From Acidobacteriota bacterium (lineage in GTDB: Bacteria > Acidobacteriota > Blastocatellia > RBC074), in assembly GCA_022072205.1 (NCBI GenBank), contig JAJVID010000030.1:63219-97479 (forward strand): 34,261 nucleotides of DNA, given 5' to 3'. Every line of letters starts with the position of its first letter. The first letter of the stretch is position 1. The position numbers and the translations under genes were made by a program. The notes beneath the pieces were generated by a model. It made no database searches and was not told the DNA's origin. It worked only from the letters and a program-made list of their open reading frames with translations. Positions 9,048 through 18,004 of this stretch are shown here, piece by piece.

Positions 9048-10049
9048 TTAGCAACTCGGCGGGAAGATTGGGATTACGTAGGCGGCGTTGGCGGACAACG
9101 TCAGGTGGTGCAAGTTGTGGCCGCCGCTAAATGCGCCTTCCTGATTTTCCCTGTTGGGGTTGAAGTTAATCGCTGCGCCCAGCAACCCGATATCAGACTG
9201 CGACCAGACCTTCAGCCAGCCGCTGCGTCCTTCCGGAATGAAAGTCTCGAGCCGCGGAACGATGCGCGGGAAGGTATTCGACAGGCTGCCGCGCAACTGA
9301 CATGATCCCGTGATCGAGAAACTCTTGACGTTCTCCGCGTCGTCATACAGTAAGCCGAAGAGTGTGCCGAGTGTGGCCGCGCCAGTCGCCAGATTGCCGC
9401 CAACGCGATTGATGATCAGCAGCGTGTCGTTGCCATTGGCGCGGGATGCGAAGTTTGACAACGCCAGGGCGCGCGGCGCGCGGTTATAACCATCTCCAAC
9501 CACTCCATTGAAGCGCAACTCCGCCGTAGTCGAATTTCCGTCACAGCCTGGGAGGTTTCGGTTATAGAGCGCGGCAAACGCCACAGCCCCAAGATTCGCA
9601 TGATGGCCGGTTGTGAGCTTCACATACTCGTCCCCGATCAAAAAGTTGAATGCGGTCGGGCAACCGAAAACGCCATCACTGGCAACCGCTACGATGTAGC
9701 CCGATACGCCCGGATCAATATCCGAAGCCAGGAACGACGCTGTCTGGTTAGCCGTCAAGCAGATGAATGAGTCGGCCACGCCGCAATTTTCGGCCACGAA
9801 GAAAAGGTGGACGAAAGCCGCCGACGTGCTGCTGGTGTTGGTGATATTGACGCGGGTGTTCTGAGTGTTGCCGGAGGTCGCGCCCGAAGTATAGAAGTTA
9901 TAGAACAAAACTGAGCCGGCCTTTTGGTCGCTGGCCTCCGAAGTCGGAGGATAAACCAGGCCAGGTTCAGCAGCGAGCGCTGCTCCTGATAGCAAGACCA
10001 GCGTTAAGAGCGTTAATAGGACAGACGTGAATTTTTTTGAGGTTCGCAT
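9048..10049 (-). CDS. Secreted six-cysteine protein of unknown function, paralogue 1
   Basis: A 333-residue secreted protein, the most divergent of three tandem paralogues. The frame extends to 10073, but the ATG at 10049 ([12 protein letters not shown]) has an AAGGAG ribosome binding site nine bases upstream and matches the starts of the paralogues. The signal peptide ends near GAALAAEP (about residue 27). The mature part is predicted all-beta, rich in Asn/Ser/Thr/Gly. Shared blocks are [77 protein letters not shown] and the end [11 protein letters not shown]. Six cysteines are conserved in all three copies and the last residue is always Cys. I recognise no named family. It has its own promoter (10417-10445), a leader of about 360 nt, and shares the terminator at 8993-9022. 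Confidence 0.85.
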   Translation of the reverse strand: MRTSKKFTSVLLTLLTLVLLSGAALAAEPGLVYPPTSEASDQKAGSVLFYNFYTSGATSGNTQNTRVNITNTSSTSAAFVHLFFVAENCGVADSFICLTANQTASFLASDIDPGVSGYIVAVASDGVFGCPTAFNFLIGDEYVKLTTGHHANLGAVAFAALYNRNLPGCDGNSTTAELRFNGVVGDGYNRAPRALALSNFASRANGNDTLLIINRVGGNLATGAATLGTLFGLLYDDAENVKSFSITGSCQLRGSLSNTFPRIVPRLETFIPEGRSGWLKVWSQSDIGLLGAAINFNPNRENQEGAFSGGHNLHHLTLSANAAYVIPIFPPSC

Positions 10050-10416
10050 TTTCGAGATCTCCTTATTGAACATTTATGGTGTGTTTGCTGTGAATTGAAA
10101 ACTAAGCCGATTTCCCAAATGTTTATCTACTCGTCGAGGGTGGGATGCCAGACTCGGCTTCGTCTTGCTGATAACCGGCCAAGACACACCGACTCCACAT
10201 CCGGAGCCGGACGCGTTGCTGTGAAGCATTTGGTAATTGGCTTGAATGAACGCTATTGGGCGACCACGCTGATTTGCGGTCGTTGGGGAGATCGAATCGA
10301 ACCCGATGCCAGTTTGAGGCTTTTGGGTAACGAGTCTTGGTGAAGATAATTCAGCTTATCGAGAGGGAGTGATAAGCAGGAGTTATACGTGAAAGAAGTT
10401 CGTCAGGATGGCGGGG
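10050..10416 (-). other. Long untranslated leader of paralogue 1
   Basis: About 360 bases lie between the predicted transcription start (about 10410) and the ATG at 10049. There is no convincing ORF on either strand. A 7-bp hairpin (GCTTATC 10354-10360 / GATAAGC 10371-10377) lies early in the transcript. The segment next to the gene (CATTTGGGAAATCGG on the minus strand, about 10123-10109) resembles the equivalent part of the paralogue 2 leader (CATTGGGAAGTGG). No known riboswitch class is recognised. Confidence 0.45.
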
Positions 10417-10445
10417 AATTTACGCTTTCAATATGCCGGTGTCAA
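10417..10445 (-). promoter_or_regulatory. Sigma-70-type promoter of paralogue 1
   Basis: On the minus strand TTGACA (10445-10440), a 17-base spacer, then TAAATT (10422-10417). ATTAAAACTG directly upstream resembles an UP element and is shared with the promoters of the other paralogues. It lies about 60 bases beyond the terminator of paralogue 2. Confidence 0.7.
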
Positions 10446-10501
10446 CAGTTTTAATTTGTTTAGGGGAGTTGTCCAGATTGTTTATCAACGCCCTGAAAAG
10501 C

Positions 10502-10534
10502 AAAGGAGCCGATCCTTGCAGAATCGGCTCCTTT
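10502..10534 (-). terminator. Intrinsic terminator of paralogue 2
   Basis: A 12-bp stem, AAAGGAGCCGAT / ATCGGCTCCTTT, followed on the minus strand by GCTTTTCAGG. It lies 44 bases past the stop codon. The same hairpin, slightly changed, follows paralogue 3 at 11952-11982. Confidence 0.85.
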
Positions 10535-10577
10535 GGACTGAAAAAACTGATTCAGTCGTTTGATTGCAAAGCCGCGT

Positions 10578-11585
10578 TTAGCAGCTCGGCGGGAAGATCG
10601 GGATCGTGTAAGAGTTGCTCGGCGACAGCGTCAACTTGTGCAGGTTGTGACCGCCGTTGAACGCGTTGGCAGCCGCTCCAGCATTCTCGTTCTTGTTGAT
10701 CTGCGCGCCCAGCAAGCCAGCGCCGGAAGCCAGCCAAACTTTGGCCCAACCGCTGCGACCAGCCGGAATGACGGTCTCAACGCGAGGCACCGTGCGCGGG
10801 AACGTGTTCGAGATGCTGCCGACCAACTGGCAGGCGCCGCTGCTCAACGTGAAGCTGAAGACGTTCTCAGCATCGTCGTAGAGCAATCCGAACAGCGAGC
10901 TGATCGTGCTGGCGCCGATTGCCAGGTTGCCGCCGAAACGGTTGAGAACGACCAGCGTGTCATTGCCGTCGGCTCTGGACGGGATGTTCGACAGCGCCAG
11001 AACGAGTGGAGCCTGGTTGTAACCGGATCCAACCACGCCGTTGAAGGCCAACGTCGCCGTGATTGAGTTGCCATCGCAGCCTGGGATAACCCCGTTGTAG
11101 AGAGCCGCGAAGGCTTCCGCGCCCAGGTTGGCCGCGTGACCAGTCGTAGTCTTGATGTACTCGTCACCGATCAGATGATTGAAGGCGACCGGGCAGCCGG
11201 TGACGCCGCTCGACGCGACCGCGACGATGTAGCCGCTGACGCCCGGATCAACGTCCGAAGCCAGGAACGACGCCGTCTGGGTGGCCGTCAGGCAGATGAA
11301 CGAGTCAGCCACGCTGCAGTTGCTGGCCGCCACGAAGAAGAGGTGGACAAAAGCCGCCGACGTCGTGCTGGTGTTGGTGATGTTGATGCGGGTGTTCTGG
11401 GAATTGCCAGAGGTCGCGCCCGAAGTGTAGTAGTTGTAGAACAACACCGAGCCGGCCTTCTGGTCGCTGACTTCCGAAGTCGGAGGATAGACCAAACCGG
11501 GATCAGCGGCGAGAGCGCTCGCCGACATCATAACCAGCGCGAAGAGCGCCAGCAGAGCGGATGTGAGTTTGCGTGAGGTTGTCAT
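10578..11585 (-). CDS. Secreted six-cysteine protein of unknown function, paralogue 2
   Basis: 335 residues, starting at ATG 11585 with AAGGAG ten bases upstream. The signal peptide is [20 protein letters not shown] with likely cleavage near ALAADP. It is very similar to paralogue 3 and clearly related to paralogue 1. It keeps all six cysteines ([30 protein letters not shown] and the terminal PPSC) and the blocks [71 protein letters not shown] and [10 protein letters not shown]. No transmembrane helix follows the signal peptide, so the product is periplasmic, surface-attached or released. Function unknown; an all-beta adhesin-like or structural role is possible but only an inference. Promoter 11899-11928, leader about 305 nt, terminator 10502-10534. 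Confidence 0.86.
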   Translation of the reverse strand: MTTSRKLTSALLALFALVMMSASALAADPGLVYPPTSEVSDQKAGSVLFYNYYTSGATSGNSQNTRINITNTSTTSAAFVHLFFVAASNCSVADSFICLTATQTASFLASDVDPGVSGYIVAVASSGVTGCPVAFNHLIGDEYIKTTTGHAANLGAEAFAALYNGVIPGCDGNSITATLAFNGVVGSGYNQAPLVLALSNIPSRADGNDTLVVLNRFGGNLAIGASTISSLFGLLYDDAENVFSFTLSSGACQLVGSISNTFPRTVPRVETVIPAGRSGWAKVWLASGAGLLGAQINKNENAGAAANAFNGGHNLHKLTLSPSNSYTIPIFPPSC

Positions 11586-11898
11586 TGTCGAAATTCTCCT
11601 TTATGGAAATGTGTTTCAGATGTGTGAACTGCGAGTTGGAGTTAAAACCACTTCCCAATGTCTTCATCAAGGGAGATTGACCCCTAACGTTAAGTAGTTA
11701 GGTCTCTGGCTCCGAGCCTATTTCCATTATTTAGCTATCAAAACTGGAAATAGCAGTGAAGCAACAGGAACGGATCTTAAAGAACGCAATTTGCAATTGT
11801 TAGGGGCTTTCAAAACGGACCCGATCCGATGAGCTTTCTTGGCCTTTAATGAGGGGCCACTTGTGAGGAAAACTCACCGATACGGCATTACGGCGGGC
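11586..11898 (-). other. Long untranslated leader of paralogue 2
   Basis: About 305 bases of leader without a credible ORF. A small hairpin (GTGAG 11863-11867 / CTCAC 11873-11877) lies about 15-30 bases after the predicted transcription start. An A/T-rich middle part is followed by the gene-proximal segment shared with paralogue 1. Nothing else is recognised. Confidence 0.4.
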
Positions 11899-11928
11899 AG
11901 TCTACGTTGTGTGAATCCATCCTGTCAA
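11899..11928 (-). promoter_or_regulatory. Sigma-70-type promoter of paralogue 2
   Basis: Minus strand: TTGACA (11928-11923), 18-base spacer, TAGACT (11904-11899), followed by GCCCGCC. It is preceded by AATTAAAACTA, as at paralogue 1. The -10 and its following GC are identical to those of paralogue 3. Confidence 0.7.
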
Positions 11929-11951
11929 TAGTTTTAATTCATATAAAACTG

Positions 11952-11982
11952 AAGGAGCCGTCCCTTGCGGAATCGGCTCCTT
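11952..11982 (-). terminator. Intrinsic terminator of paralogue 3
   Basis: A 9-bp stem, AAGGAGCCG / CGGCTCCTT, followed on the minus strand by CAGTTTTAT. From here to the stop codon the sequence (CTGAAAAAACTG, TTCAGTCGTTTGA) is almost the same as downstream of paralogue 2. The duplication therefore included the 3' untranslated region. Confidence 0.82.
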
Positions 11983-12026
11983 TGTACTGAAAAAACTGGT
12001 TCAGTCGTTTGAGCGGCAAGCTGCCT

Positions 12027-13028
12027 TTAGCAGTTCGGCGGGAATATCGGAATCGTGTAGGTGTTGCTCGATGACAGTGTCAACTTGTGCAGGTTGTGAC
12101 CGCCATTGAACGCGTTGGCCGATGCTTCGGCATTCTCGTTCCTGTTGATCATCGCGCCCAGGAGACCGACGTCGCTTGTCACGCTATATATTTTGCCCCA
12201 GCCGCTGCGTCCCGATGGGATGATAGTCTCAACGCGAGGAACCGTGCGGGGGAAGGTGCTTGAAATGCTGCCGACCAACTGACAGGCGCTGCTGTTCACG
12301 CTGAAACTGAAAGCGTTCTCGGCGTCATCGTAGAGCAAGCCGAAGAGGTTGCCGATCGTATTGGCGCCGATCGCCAGGTTGCCGCCGAAGCGATTGACGA
12401 TTATCAGCGTGTCGTTGCCGTCAGCTCTGGACGGGATGTTCGACAGCGCCAGAACGCGCGGAACGCGATTGTAAGAAACGCCGTCGAACTGCAGCGCGGC
12501 TGTCGAGGAAGTTTCATTGCAGGTTTCCAGCACCCCTCGGTAAAGAGCGGAGAAGGATTCAGCGGCAAGGTTCGCCGTATGGCCTGTCGTCGTCTTGATG
12601 TATTCGTCGCCAACCAGGAAGTTGAACGAGGCCGGGCATCCGAGAGCGCCGTCGGAAGCGACCGCGACGATGTAGCCGCTGATGCCGGGATCAACGTCCG
12701 AAGCCAGGAACGACGCCGTTTGGTTGCCAGTCAGGCAGATATACGAGTCGGCGACGCTGCAGTTGCTGGCCGCTACGAAGAAGAGATGGACAAACACTGA
12801 TGTGGCGGAATTGGTGTTGGTGATGTTGATGCGCGTGTTCTGTGTGGCGCCAGAGGTCGCGCCTGAAGTGTAATAATTGTAGAACAGCACCGATCCGGGT
12901 TTTTGATCGCTGACTTCCGAAGTCGCCGGATAGGCGAGACCTGGATCAGCCGCAAATGCGGCAGACGCCATAATCAAGAGTGTGAAGAGGGCGAGCATCG
13001 TTTGCGCAAGCTTATGTGAGGTTCGCAT
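12027..13028 (-). CDS. Secreted six-cysteine protein of unknown function, paralogue 3
   Basis: 333 residues. The frame continues upstream to 13112, but the ATG at 13028 ([15 protein letters not shown]) has a GGAG site eight bases upstream and aligns with the starts of the other copies. The signal peptide is cleaved near AAFAADP. It retains all six cysteines ([30 protein letters not shown], terminal PPNC) and the family blocks [60 protein letters not shown] and [12 protein letters not shown]. Differences from paralogue 2 cluster in the centre ([19 protein letters not shown]). Function unknown. It has its own promoter at 13243-13272, a leader of about 210 nt and the terminator at 11952-11982. 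It lies just downstream of the LolC/E-type permease gene. Confidence 0.86.
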   Translation of the reverse strand: MRTSHKLAQTMLALFTLLIMASAAFAADPGLAYPATSEVSDQKPGSVLFYNYYTSGATSGATQNTRINITNTNSATSVFVHLFFVAASNCSVADSYICLTGNQTASFLASDVDPGISGYIVAVASDGALGCPASFNFLVGDEYIKTTTGHTANLAAESFSALYRGVLETCNETSSTAALQFDGVSYNRVPRVLALSNIPSRADGNDTLIIVNRFGGNLAIGANTIGNLFGLLYDDAENAFSFSVNSSACQLVGSISSTFPRTVPRVETIIPSGRSGWGKIYSVTSDVGLLGAMINRNENAEASANAFNGGHNLHKLTLSSSNTYTIPIFPPNC

Positions 13029-13207
13029 TACGAAATCTCCTTGAAGTTTTGAAGTTATCTGCTGATTTAACTGGCCGGCAGAGCGTAAAGACACAACTGC
13101 CCAGCAAGACACAAACCTTGACGGGGCACATTATGATGTCAATTCGAACTGTTGATTGAATCCGTTGATGAGATCAAGTGAGAGCAAAAACGGAATGTCA
13201 GGGGGAA

Positions 13208-13237
13208 CCGTTAGAAGTGAGGCGGTCTCACTAACGG
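13208..13237 (-). promoter_or_regulatory. Hairpin at the start of the paralogue 3 leader
   Basis: CCGTTAG (13208-13214) pairs with CTAACGG (13231-13237), and inner GTGAG (13217-13221) with CTCAC (13227-13231; the final C can be shared). It begins at or within a few bases of the predicted transcription start. The other two leaders also have an early hairpin. The rest of the leader, down to 13029, shows nothing recognisable. Confidence 0.45.
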
Positions 13238-13242
13238 GGCGC

Positions 13243-13272
13243 AGTCTACAAAGTTGGCTTCATGCTTGTCAA
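13243..13272 (-). promoter_or_regulatory. Sigma-70-type promoter of paralogue 3
   Basis: Minus strand: TTGACA (13272-13267), 18-base spacer, TAGACT (13248-13243), then GCGCCCC; preceded by CATTAAATCCG. It starts only 24 bases after the stop of the upstream permease gene and no hairpin separates them, so some read-through is likely. Confidence 0.7.
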
Positions 13273-13296
13273 CGGATTTAATGTTGCCCCTCTTGC

Positions 13297-14592
13297 TCAC
13301 TCGTAGCGCAATGCCTCGACCGGAGTGAGTTTTGACGCCGTCCGCGCTGGATAGATCGTCGCCAACAAGCAGATCACAATTGCCAGAATCGCCACTTCGG
13401 CGCAGTCAATCAACCTCACTTTGAGCGTAATGTGAGAGACGGAATAAATCTCGGCGGGAATCGAGATCAACTGATAATGATTGGCCAGCCAACTCAATCC
13501 GAGGCCGAGCAATAATCCGGACAAGGCTCCGATCAGGCCGATGACCAAACCTTGCAGCATGAAAATTCGCCGGATGGAGCGCGGCGCGGAGCCTTGCGCG
13601 CGCAGGATCGCGATGTCGCGGCTCTTTTCGATCACTGTCATTGTCAGAGTCGTGATGATGTTGAGCGCGGCGATTGCGATCAGCAGCGCGAAAAAGACCT
13701 GAACTACACGCTGTTGCAACTGAAGCGCGGCGAAGAGCGGGCGATTCAACTCCTGCCAGTTGTTGGTCACGAAGCCCGGGCCGGCGATTGCGCGAACCCG
13801 CGCGCCAATCTCGTTGACCGCGTAAATGTCTACCACTTTCATCTGAATCACTCCGGCGGTATCGCCGCTGCCGCTCACGGTTTGCGCGGCGGCCAGTGAG
13901 ATGTAAGCCCACTTCGCGTCGTACTCGTACAATCCCGAAGAGAAGATGCCAGCAACCCGAAAGCGCGTGTAGCGGGGACGCGGTTGCAACCCGGCGGGCG
14001 TCAGTCGTGTTTGCGAAGAAATCGCCGTTACGACATCACCGACTCCGAGCGACATCGTCCGCGCCAACTGTTTGCCGAGAATGATTCCATCCAACTCCTG
14101 ATCCGCAGGTTCACGTTCAATATGGTTTTGATCGGAAGGTTGCTTCGAAGATTCGTTTTCCCCGGCGGATTGAAGTTGTCCTGGGTCGCCCTCGATCACA
14201 GTCGAGAAAATCTCGTTGGCCTCGCGCGGAGAGTTTGGATCAACGCCTTTGAGCACCGCGTATTCCTGACGATCATTGGCGCTCAGCAAAACCTGCGCGT
14301 AGATCGTAGCCGAAGCCGCGCTCACACCGGGCACGGCGCGAACACGTTCGACCAGTTCACGATAATTTTCGATTCCGCTGTTGTCTTCTTTCAGCAGGTT
14401 GAGATGCGCGGTGCCTTGGAGGATTTTATCCTGAACGTCCGCGCGAAAGCCGGTGATGAGCGCCTGCGCGACAATCAGCGCGGCGACGCCGAGCGTGATC
14501 CCGGCGACCGCTACAAACGTGATTACCGAAACGGCGGCCTGTCTCCGTTTAGCGCGCAGGTATCTGAGGGCGATGAAAAGTTCGTAGGACAT
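13297..14592 (-). CDS. LolC/LolE-type ABC transporter permease (FtsX domain)
   Basis: About 431 residues. The frame extends upstream to 14646, but that part only translates an octamer repeat ([14 protein letters not shown]), so the ATG at 14592 ([20 protein letters not shown]) is chosen. This N-terminus, followed by the first membrane helix ([20 protein letters not shown]), is typical of lipoprotein-releasing LolC/E permeases. The periplasmic MacB-like domain (about 50-290) contains a hydrophilic insertion near residues 148-175. Three C-terminal helices form the FtsX domain (about 300-430), including [20 protein letters not shown] and the end [16 protein letters not shown]. The family drives lipoprotein transfer from the inner membrane with a LolD-type ATPase; no ATPase gene is in the window. 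It lies 90 bases after the GT-C gene in a lysS-led run; lysS next to lolC-type genes is a known arrangement in several phyla. Confidence 0.9.
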   Translation of the reverse strand: MSYELFIALRYLRAKRRQAAVSVITFVAVAGITLGVAALIVAQALITGFRADVQDKILQGTAHLNLLKEDNSGIENYRELVERVRAVPGVSAASATIYAQVLLSANDRQEYAVLKGVDPNSPREANEIFSTVIEGDPGQLQSAGENESSKQPSDQNHIEREPADQELDGIILGKQLARTMSLGVGDVVTAISSQTRLTPAGLQPRPRYTRFRVAGIFSSGLYEYDAKWAYISLAAAQTVSGSGDTAGVIQMKVVDIYAVNEIGARVRAIAGPGFVTNNWQELNRPLFAALQLQQRVVQVFFALLIAIAALNIITTLTMTVIEKSRDIAILRAQGSAPRSIRRIFMLQGLVIGLIGALSGLLLGLGLSWLANHYQLISIPAEIYSVSHITLKVRLIDCAEVAILAIVICLLATIYPARTASKLTPVEALRYE

Positions 14593-14597
14593 TTGTT

Positions 14598-14682
14598 GGG
14601 AGTGGGAGAGCGGGAGAGCGGGGGAGAGGGAGAGTGGCAGATCCAAGTTCTCCTTGTCTCTCTCTCTCTCTCTTTCTCACTC
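14598..14682. repeat. Purine-rich octamer repeat facing a pyrimidine-rich repeat
   Basis: 14598-14637 consists of GGGAGAGC-like units (GGGAGT, GGGAGAGC twice, GGGGGAGA, GGGAGAGTGG). After 12 bases of unique sequence, 14650-14682 is CT-rich (TCTC units, CACTCTC). The arms are partly complementary and fill the whole 90-base gap between the GT-C gene stop (14683) and the permease start (14592). This is the third inverted short-repeat pair at a gene junction in the window. Confidence 0.7.
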
Positions 14683-16407
14683 TCAGTTCTTGCCCCAGGC
14701 CGGGCGCGATGACGGCGGCCCCAGGTCAATCAATCGCAATCCGAACGCGCCGCCGCTGCGATAGATCATTCGATACTTGCTTTCGTCCGCGTCTGGTTTG
14801 GGCAGTTGGTACGGCGAGGTCTTGGCAAGATAACGCACGCCGATGCGATTCCACACTTCCCATCGCGCCGCGGGGTCATCGAAGGCGACGGTTTTGTGGC
14901 CGGTGTAAAGATTCACCAGCGCCGGGTTCTGCGTTGCGATCACCTCGTCTTTCGGAACGTTATCACCGATGTGTTTGATGAACGCTTCATTCTCTTCAAA
15001 CGCGCTGATCCACCGCGAACGGTTTTCAGGAACCGGGTCGTATTTTCTCTGGAGGTACTGGTAATTGCTGTAGAACGCGCTGACCACGAAAAGCCACGAG
15101 ACGACTAGAATCGGAATACGCTCGGCGCTCGGTTTCGTTCCCGCATAAAGTTTCTGATAGAGCCTGGCGATCAATCGCACGCCCATCAGCAGATAAAAAA
15201 GAAAGAACGGCACGAGCGGCAGCAGCAACCTGTATTGCTCCCAGCCCCACAACAGCGAAACGCCCATCGCCAGAGGTGTGACGATTTCAGCCAGCGTCAA
15301 CCGTTCGCGCACAGCAGCGATGTAACCGGCCAGCGCCAGCAGCGCGAAAAACAGCGAGATCATCCTGGCCTCGTTCGGCACGCGGATCGGCTCGCCCGGC
15401 TCCATCGGGCGATAGAGTGAATAAAAGACGAATGCGCCGAAATCGAACTTGCCGATCTCCGACAGGTTGTTCCAGACACGTTCGGGCAGGCCTTCAATCG
15501 TGATCACCCCCGACAGAGGCTGGCCCGCCACGCGTTGCCAGAATTGCGTCGAGTAAGGCTGCACGATGTTTGCGCCCTGCTCGGCGCGCTGTTCCGGCGT
15601 GGGAGAGTGGCTGCGCGAATACAACACCCAGGGGCCGACCAGCAATGTGACAATCGCAGCGAAGATCAACGCCTGCTTCGGCAGTTTCTCTTTCAACAGA
15701 TAAATCACTGATCCGAGCAGAAGGCCCGGTCCCGCAGGCCGTGTCAGAAACGCAAACGACGCCAGCGCGCCGCCGATTGCGGCATAACGCCATCCGGATG
15801 AAATCAAGCTGCCGGATGAATCCCGCCCCACCGATTTTTCGATCAAAAATATCGTCGCCAACTGCGCCAGCGTGAAGACGCATTCCGACATCACCGACGA
15901 TGTGGCCAGAAAGACCAACGCAGGATAGATCGTCGTGGCGAACGCCAGCGCGAACGCCACATAGGTCGGCAGCGCGCGTTGGCGGTTGAAATATCTGAAC
16001 GCGATCAGGCCCGCGCCGATCATCGCCGCAATCGAAACCGATTTGAGCAGCCAGACATTGCCTGGAAAATTCGGCGACAGGCGATAGAAGATCGAAAGCA
16101 GAGCAGGGAAACCAGGCGTGTAAAACGGCGTGATCCCGGGCGTCGGCGAATTGATCAGGGTGTAGCCTTGCCCTGTCGCCAATGCTTTGGCCAACAGCAC
16201 GTACCACGCGTCGTCAACAATCAGGCCGACGACTTTGTCCAGCCGCAGAATGTAAATCGTCAGACTCACCGCCAGCGCGATGGCTCCGGCGATGAACAAC
16301 GTGAGGCGCTTCTTTGTCTGATCGTCCTGAGGGTTTTGAAGTTGTTTGGTCGGCTCTTCGGCGACGGGGATGTTTCGGCTTGCCTTTGGGGAAGTTCGTT
16401 TGGTCAA
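14683..16407 (-). CDS. GT-C-type membrane glycosyltransferase (ArnT/PMT-like)
   Basis: A 574-residue polytopic protein with a cytoplasmic N-terminus of about 35 polar residues and then about ten membrane helices (first about 35-52). The first extracytoplasmic loop has VGLIVDDAWYVLLAKALATG followed by GYTLINSPTPGITPFYTPGF. An acidic pair in this loop, followed by 'Y...A..la.G' and a proline-rich segment, is the pattern of GT39/ArnT-like lipid-sugar transferases. They move a sugar from a polyprenyl phosphate carrier on the outer face of the inner membrane. The final 100 residues form a soluble domain (KDEVIATQNPALVNLYTGHK, then WEVWNRIGVRYLAKTSPYQL), as in many such enzymes. The gene starts 16 bases after the lysS stop. 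Substrate unknown. The GT-C fold is likely; the family number is an inference. Confidence 0.8.
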   Translation of the reverse strand: MTKRTSPKASRNIPVAEEPTKQLQNPQDDQTKKRLTLFIAGAIALAVSLTIYILRLDKVVGLIVDDAWYVLLAKALATGQGYTLINSPTPGITPFYTPGFPALLSIFYRLSPNFPGNVWLLKSVSIAAMIGAGLIAFRYFNRQRALPTYVAFALAFATTIYPALVFLATSSVMSECVFTLAQLATIFLIEKSVGRDSSGSLISSGWRYAAIGGALASFAFLTRPAGPGLLLGSVIYLLKEKLPKQALIFAAIVTLLVGPWVLYSRSHSPTPEQRAEQGANIVQPYSTQFWQRVAGQPLSGVITIEGLPERVWNNLSEIGKFDFGAFVFYSLYRPMEPGEPIRVPNEARMISLFFALLALAGYIAAVRERLTLAEIVTPLAMGVSLLWGWEQYRLLLPLVPFFLFYLLMGVRLIARLYQKLYAGTKPSAERIPILVVSWLFVVSAFYSNYQYLQRKYDPVPENRSRWISAFEENEAFIKHIGDNVPKDEVIATQNPALVNLYTGHKTVAFDDPAARWEVWNRIGVRYLAKTSPYQLPKPDADESKYRMIYRSGGAFGLRLIDLGPPSSRPAWGKN

Positions 16408-16423
16408 GATGTGGTACCTCGGT

Positions 16424-18004
16424 TCATTTCGATTCGGGGCGCATGTGCGGAAAGAGAATCACGTCGCGGATCGAACGCTGATTGGTCAGGATCATCACCA
16501 GACGGTCAATCCCGACACCTTCGCCGCCAGTCGGCGGCATCCCGTAAGAGAGCGCGCGAATGTAATCTTCGTCGAACATCATCGCCTCTTCGTCGCCGCG
16601 ATCGCGCTGCTGCGCCTGCTCCTCGAAACGGCGGCGCTGTTCCGATGGATCATTCAGTTCCGAGAACGCGTTGGCGATTTCCATGTTGGAGATGTACAGC
16701 TCGAAGCGTTCGACGAAGCGCGGATCATCTGCCTTCTGTTTCGAGAGCGGCGAAAGTTCCGTCGGGAACTCGGTGATGAATGTCGGGTGGATCAGATGCG
16801 GCTCGACCACCTGCTCGAAGATTGCGCCCAGCAATTGCCCATCGTTCAACTTCGGGTCGAAGCCGAGGTCAATCGCGGCGGCGGTCTCTTCAAGCTGCTT
16901 GCGATCCATCAGCCCATCCAAAGTCGGACGCGTCGCATTAGCCTCATTCTGATCCGGCCAGTACTTCAAAACCGCTTCGCGCATCGTCATCCGCTGCCAC
17001 TGATTGAAATCAATCGTGTGATCCTGATAAACGACCTGTCGCGTCCCGCAAACCTTATCCGCCAGCATGGTAATCAACTCCTGGGTCAAATCCATCAGGT
17101 CGTTGAAATCCGAATAAGCCTGGTACCATTCGAGCATCGTGAATTCGGGATTGTGCTTGTACGACAGCCCTTCGTTGCGGAAGTTACGGTTGATTTCGTA
17201 AACCTTCTCGAAGCCGCCGACAATCAGGCGTTTCAGATAAAGCTCAGGCGCGATGCGCGCGTAAAGATCAATGTCGAGCGCATTGTGATGCGTGACGAAT
17301 GGCCGCGCCGCCGCTCCTGTGGCCAGCGGCGAGAGCATCGGCGTTTCGACTTCGACATAACCGCGCTCGTCGAAATAGCGGCGGACCTCGCGGATGATCA
17401 GCGCGCGCCGCTCGAAGACCTCGCGCGAAGTCAGTTCGCCGGGAAGGCGTTCGTGAATGGCGCCGCTCGCAATCAGGTCAACGTAACGCTGGCGGTATCG
17501 CAATTCCTTATCCGTCACGCCGTGATATTTGTCCGGCATCGGCAGCATCGCCTTCGCCAGGAATTGGAGGCGGCTCACATGCAGCGAAAGCTCGCCGGTC
17601 TTCGTAATGAACAGGAAGCCCTCGACGCCGATCCAATCGCCGAGATCGAATTTTTGATAAAGCGCCCAGGCTTCGTCGCCGACATCGTTTTTGCGGACGT
17701 AGACCTGCAACTGGCTGAGGCCATCCGAAAGATGCGCGAACGCGGCCTTGCCCATCAGCCGCATCGTCATAATCCGCCCGGCGATCCTGATCGCGCCGCC
17801 CTCTGCTGCTTTCAACTCCTGGTTGATTCGCGCGGCTTCGGTTTCGTCGTCTCTTTTGCCGGCGTTGCCCTGGTAACGCTCGACAATTTGCGAGATCGTG
17901 TGAGTGCGGTCGAAGCGGTTCGGGTAGGCGGCGTGGCCCATCTCCGCGATTTCTTCCAGATGGCGCTTGCGTTGTTGAATCTGATCGTTGTCCTGATCGA
18001 GCAA
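16424..18004 (-). CDS. lysS: Lysine--tRNA ligase (class II)
   Basis: This enzyme charges tRNA-Lys with lysine for translation. The product has 526 residues. An N-terminal OB-fold anticodon-binding domain (about 70-175, [20 protein letters not shown]) is followed by the class II catalytic core. Motif 1 lies around [19 protein letters not shown], motif 2 is [20 protein letters not shown] with PEFTMLEWY, and motif 3 is [20 protein letters not shown], ending FPHMRPE. Nothing essential is missing. The best start is an unusual TTG at 18004, ten bases after AAGGGAG (18021-18015 on the minus strand). It gives the usual N-terminus leading to [17 protein letters not shown]; no ATG or GTG fits better. 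It is the first gene of a run with a glycosyltransferase and a LolC/E-type permease. Confidence 0.97.
   Translation of the reverse strand: MLDQDNDQIQQRKRHLEEIAEMGHAAYPNRFDRTHTISQIVERYQGNAGKRDDETEAARINQELKAAEGGAIRIAGRIMTMRLMGKAAFAHLSDGLSQLQVYVRKNDVGDEAWALYQKFDLGDWIGVEGFLFITKTGELSLHVSRLQFLAKAMLPMPDKYHGVTDKELRYRQRYVDLIASGAIHERLPGELTSREVFERRALIIREVRRYFDERGYVEVETPMLSPLATGAAARPFVTHHNALDIDLYARIAPELYLKRLIVGGFEKVYEINRNFRNEGLSYKHNPEFTMLEWYQAYSDFNDLMDLTQELITMLADKVCGTRQVVYQDHTIDFNQWQRMTMREAVLKYWPDQNEANATRPTLDGLMDRKQLEETAAAIDLGFDPKLNDGQLLGAIFEQVVEPHLIHPTFITEFPTELSPLSKQKADDPRFVERFELYISNMEIANAFSELNDPSEQRRRFEEQAQQRDRGDEEAMMFDEDYIRALSYGMPPTGGEGVGIDRLVMILTNQRSIRDVILFPHMRPESK

Noticed and set aside
10268..10300. 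GGTTCGATTC on the minus strand, resembling a tRNA T-arm
   Set aside because: No matching acceptor stem, anticodon arm or D-arm can be drawn upstream, so it is not a tRNA.
10095..10343. 82-codon plus-strand ORF in the leader of paralogue 1
   Set aside because: No ribosome binding site, no recognisable sequence, and it lies opposite the predicted leader of the minus-strand gene.
10050..13236. Known riboswitch classes (c-di-GMP, cobalamin, purine) in the long leaders
   Set aside because: I looked for the conserved core sequences by eye and found none; only simple hairpins are visible.
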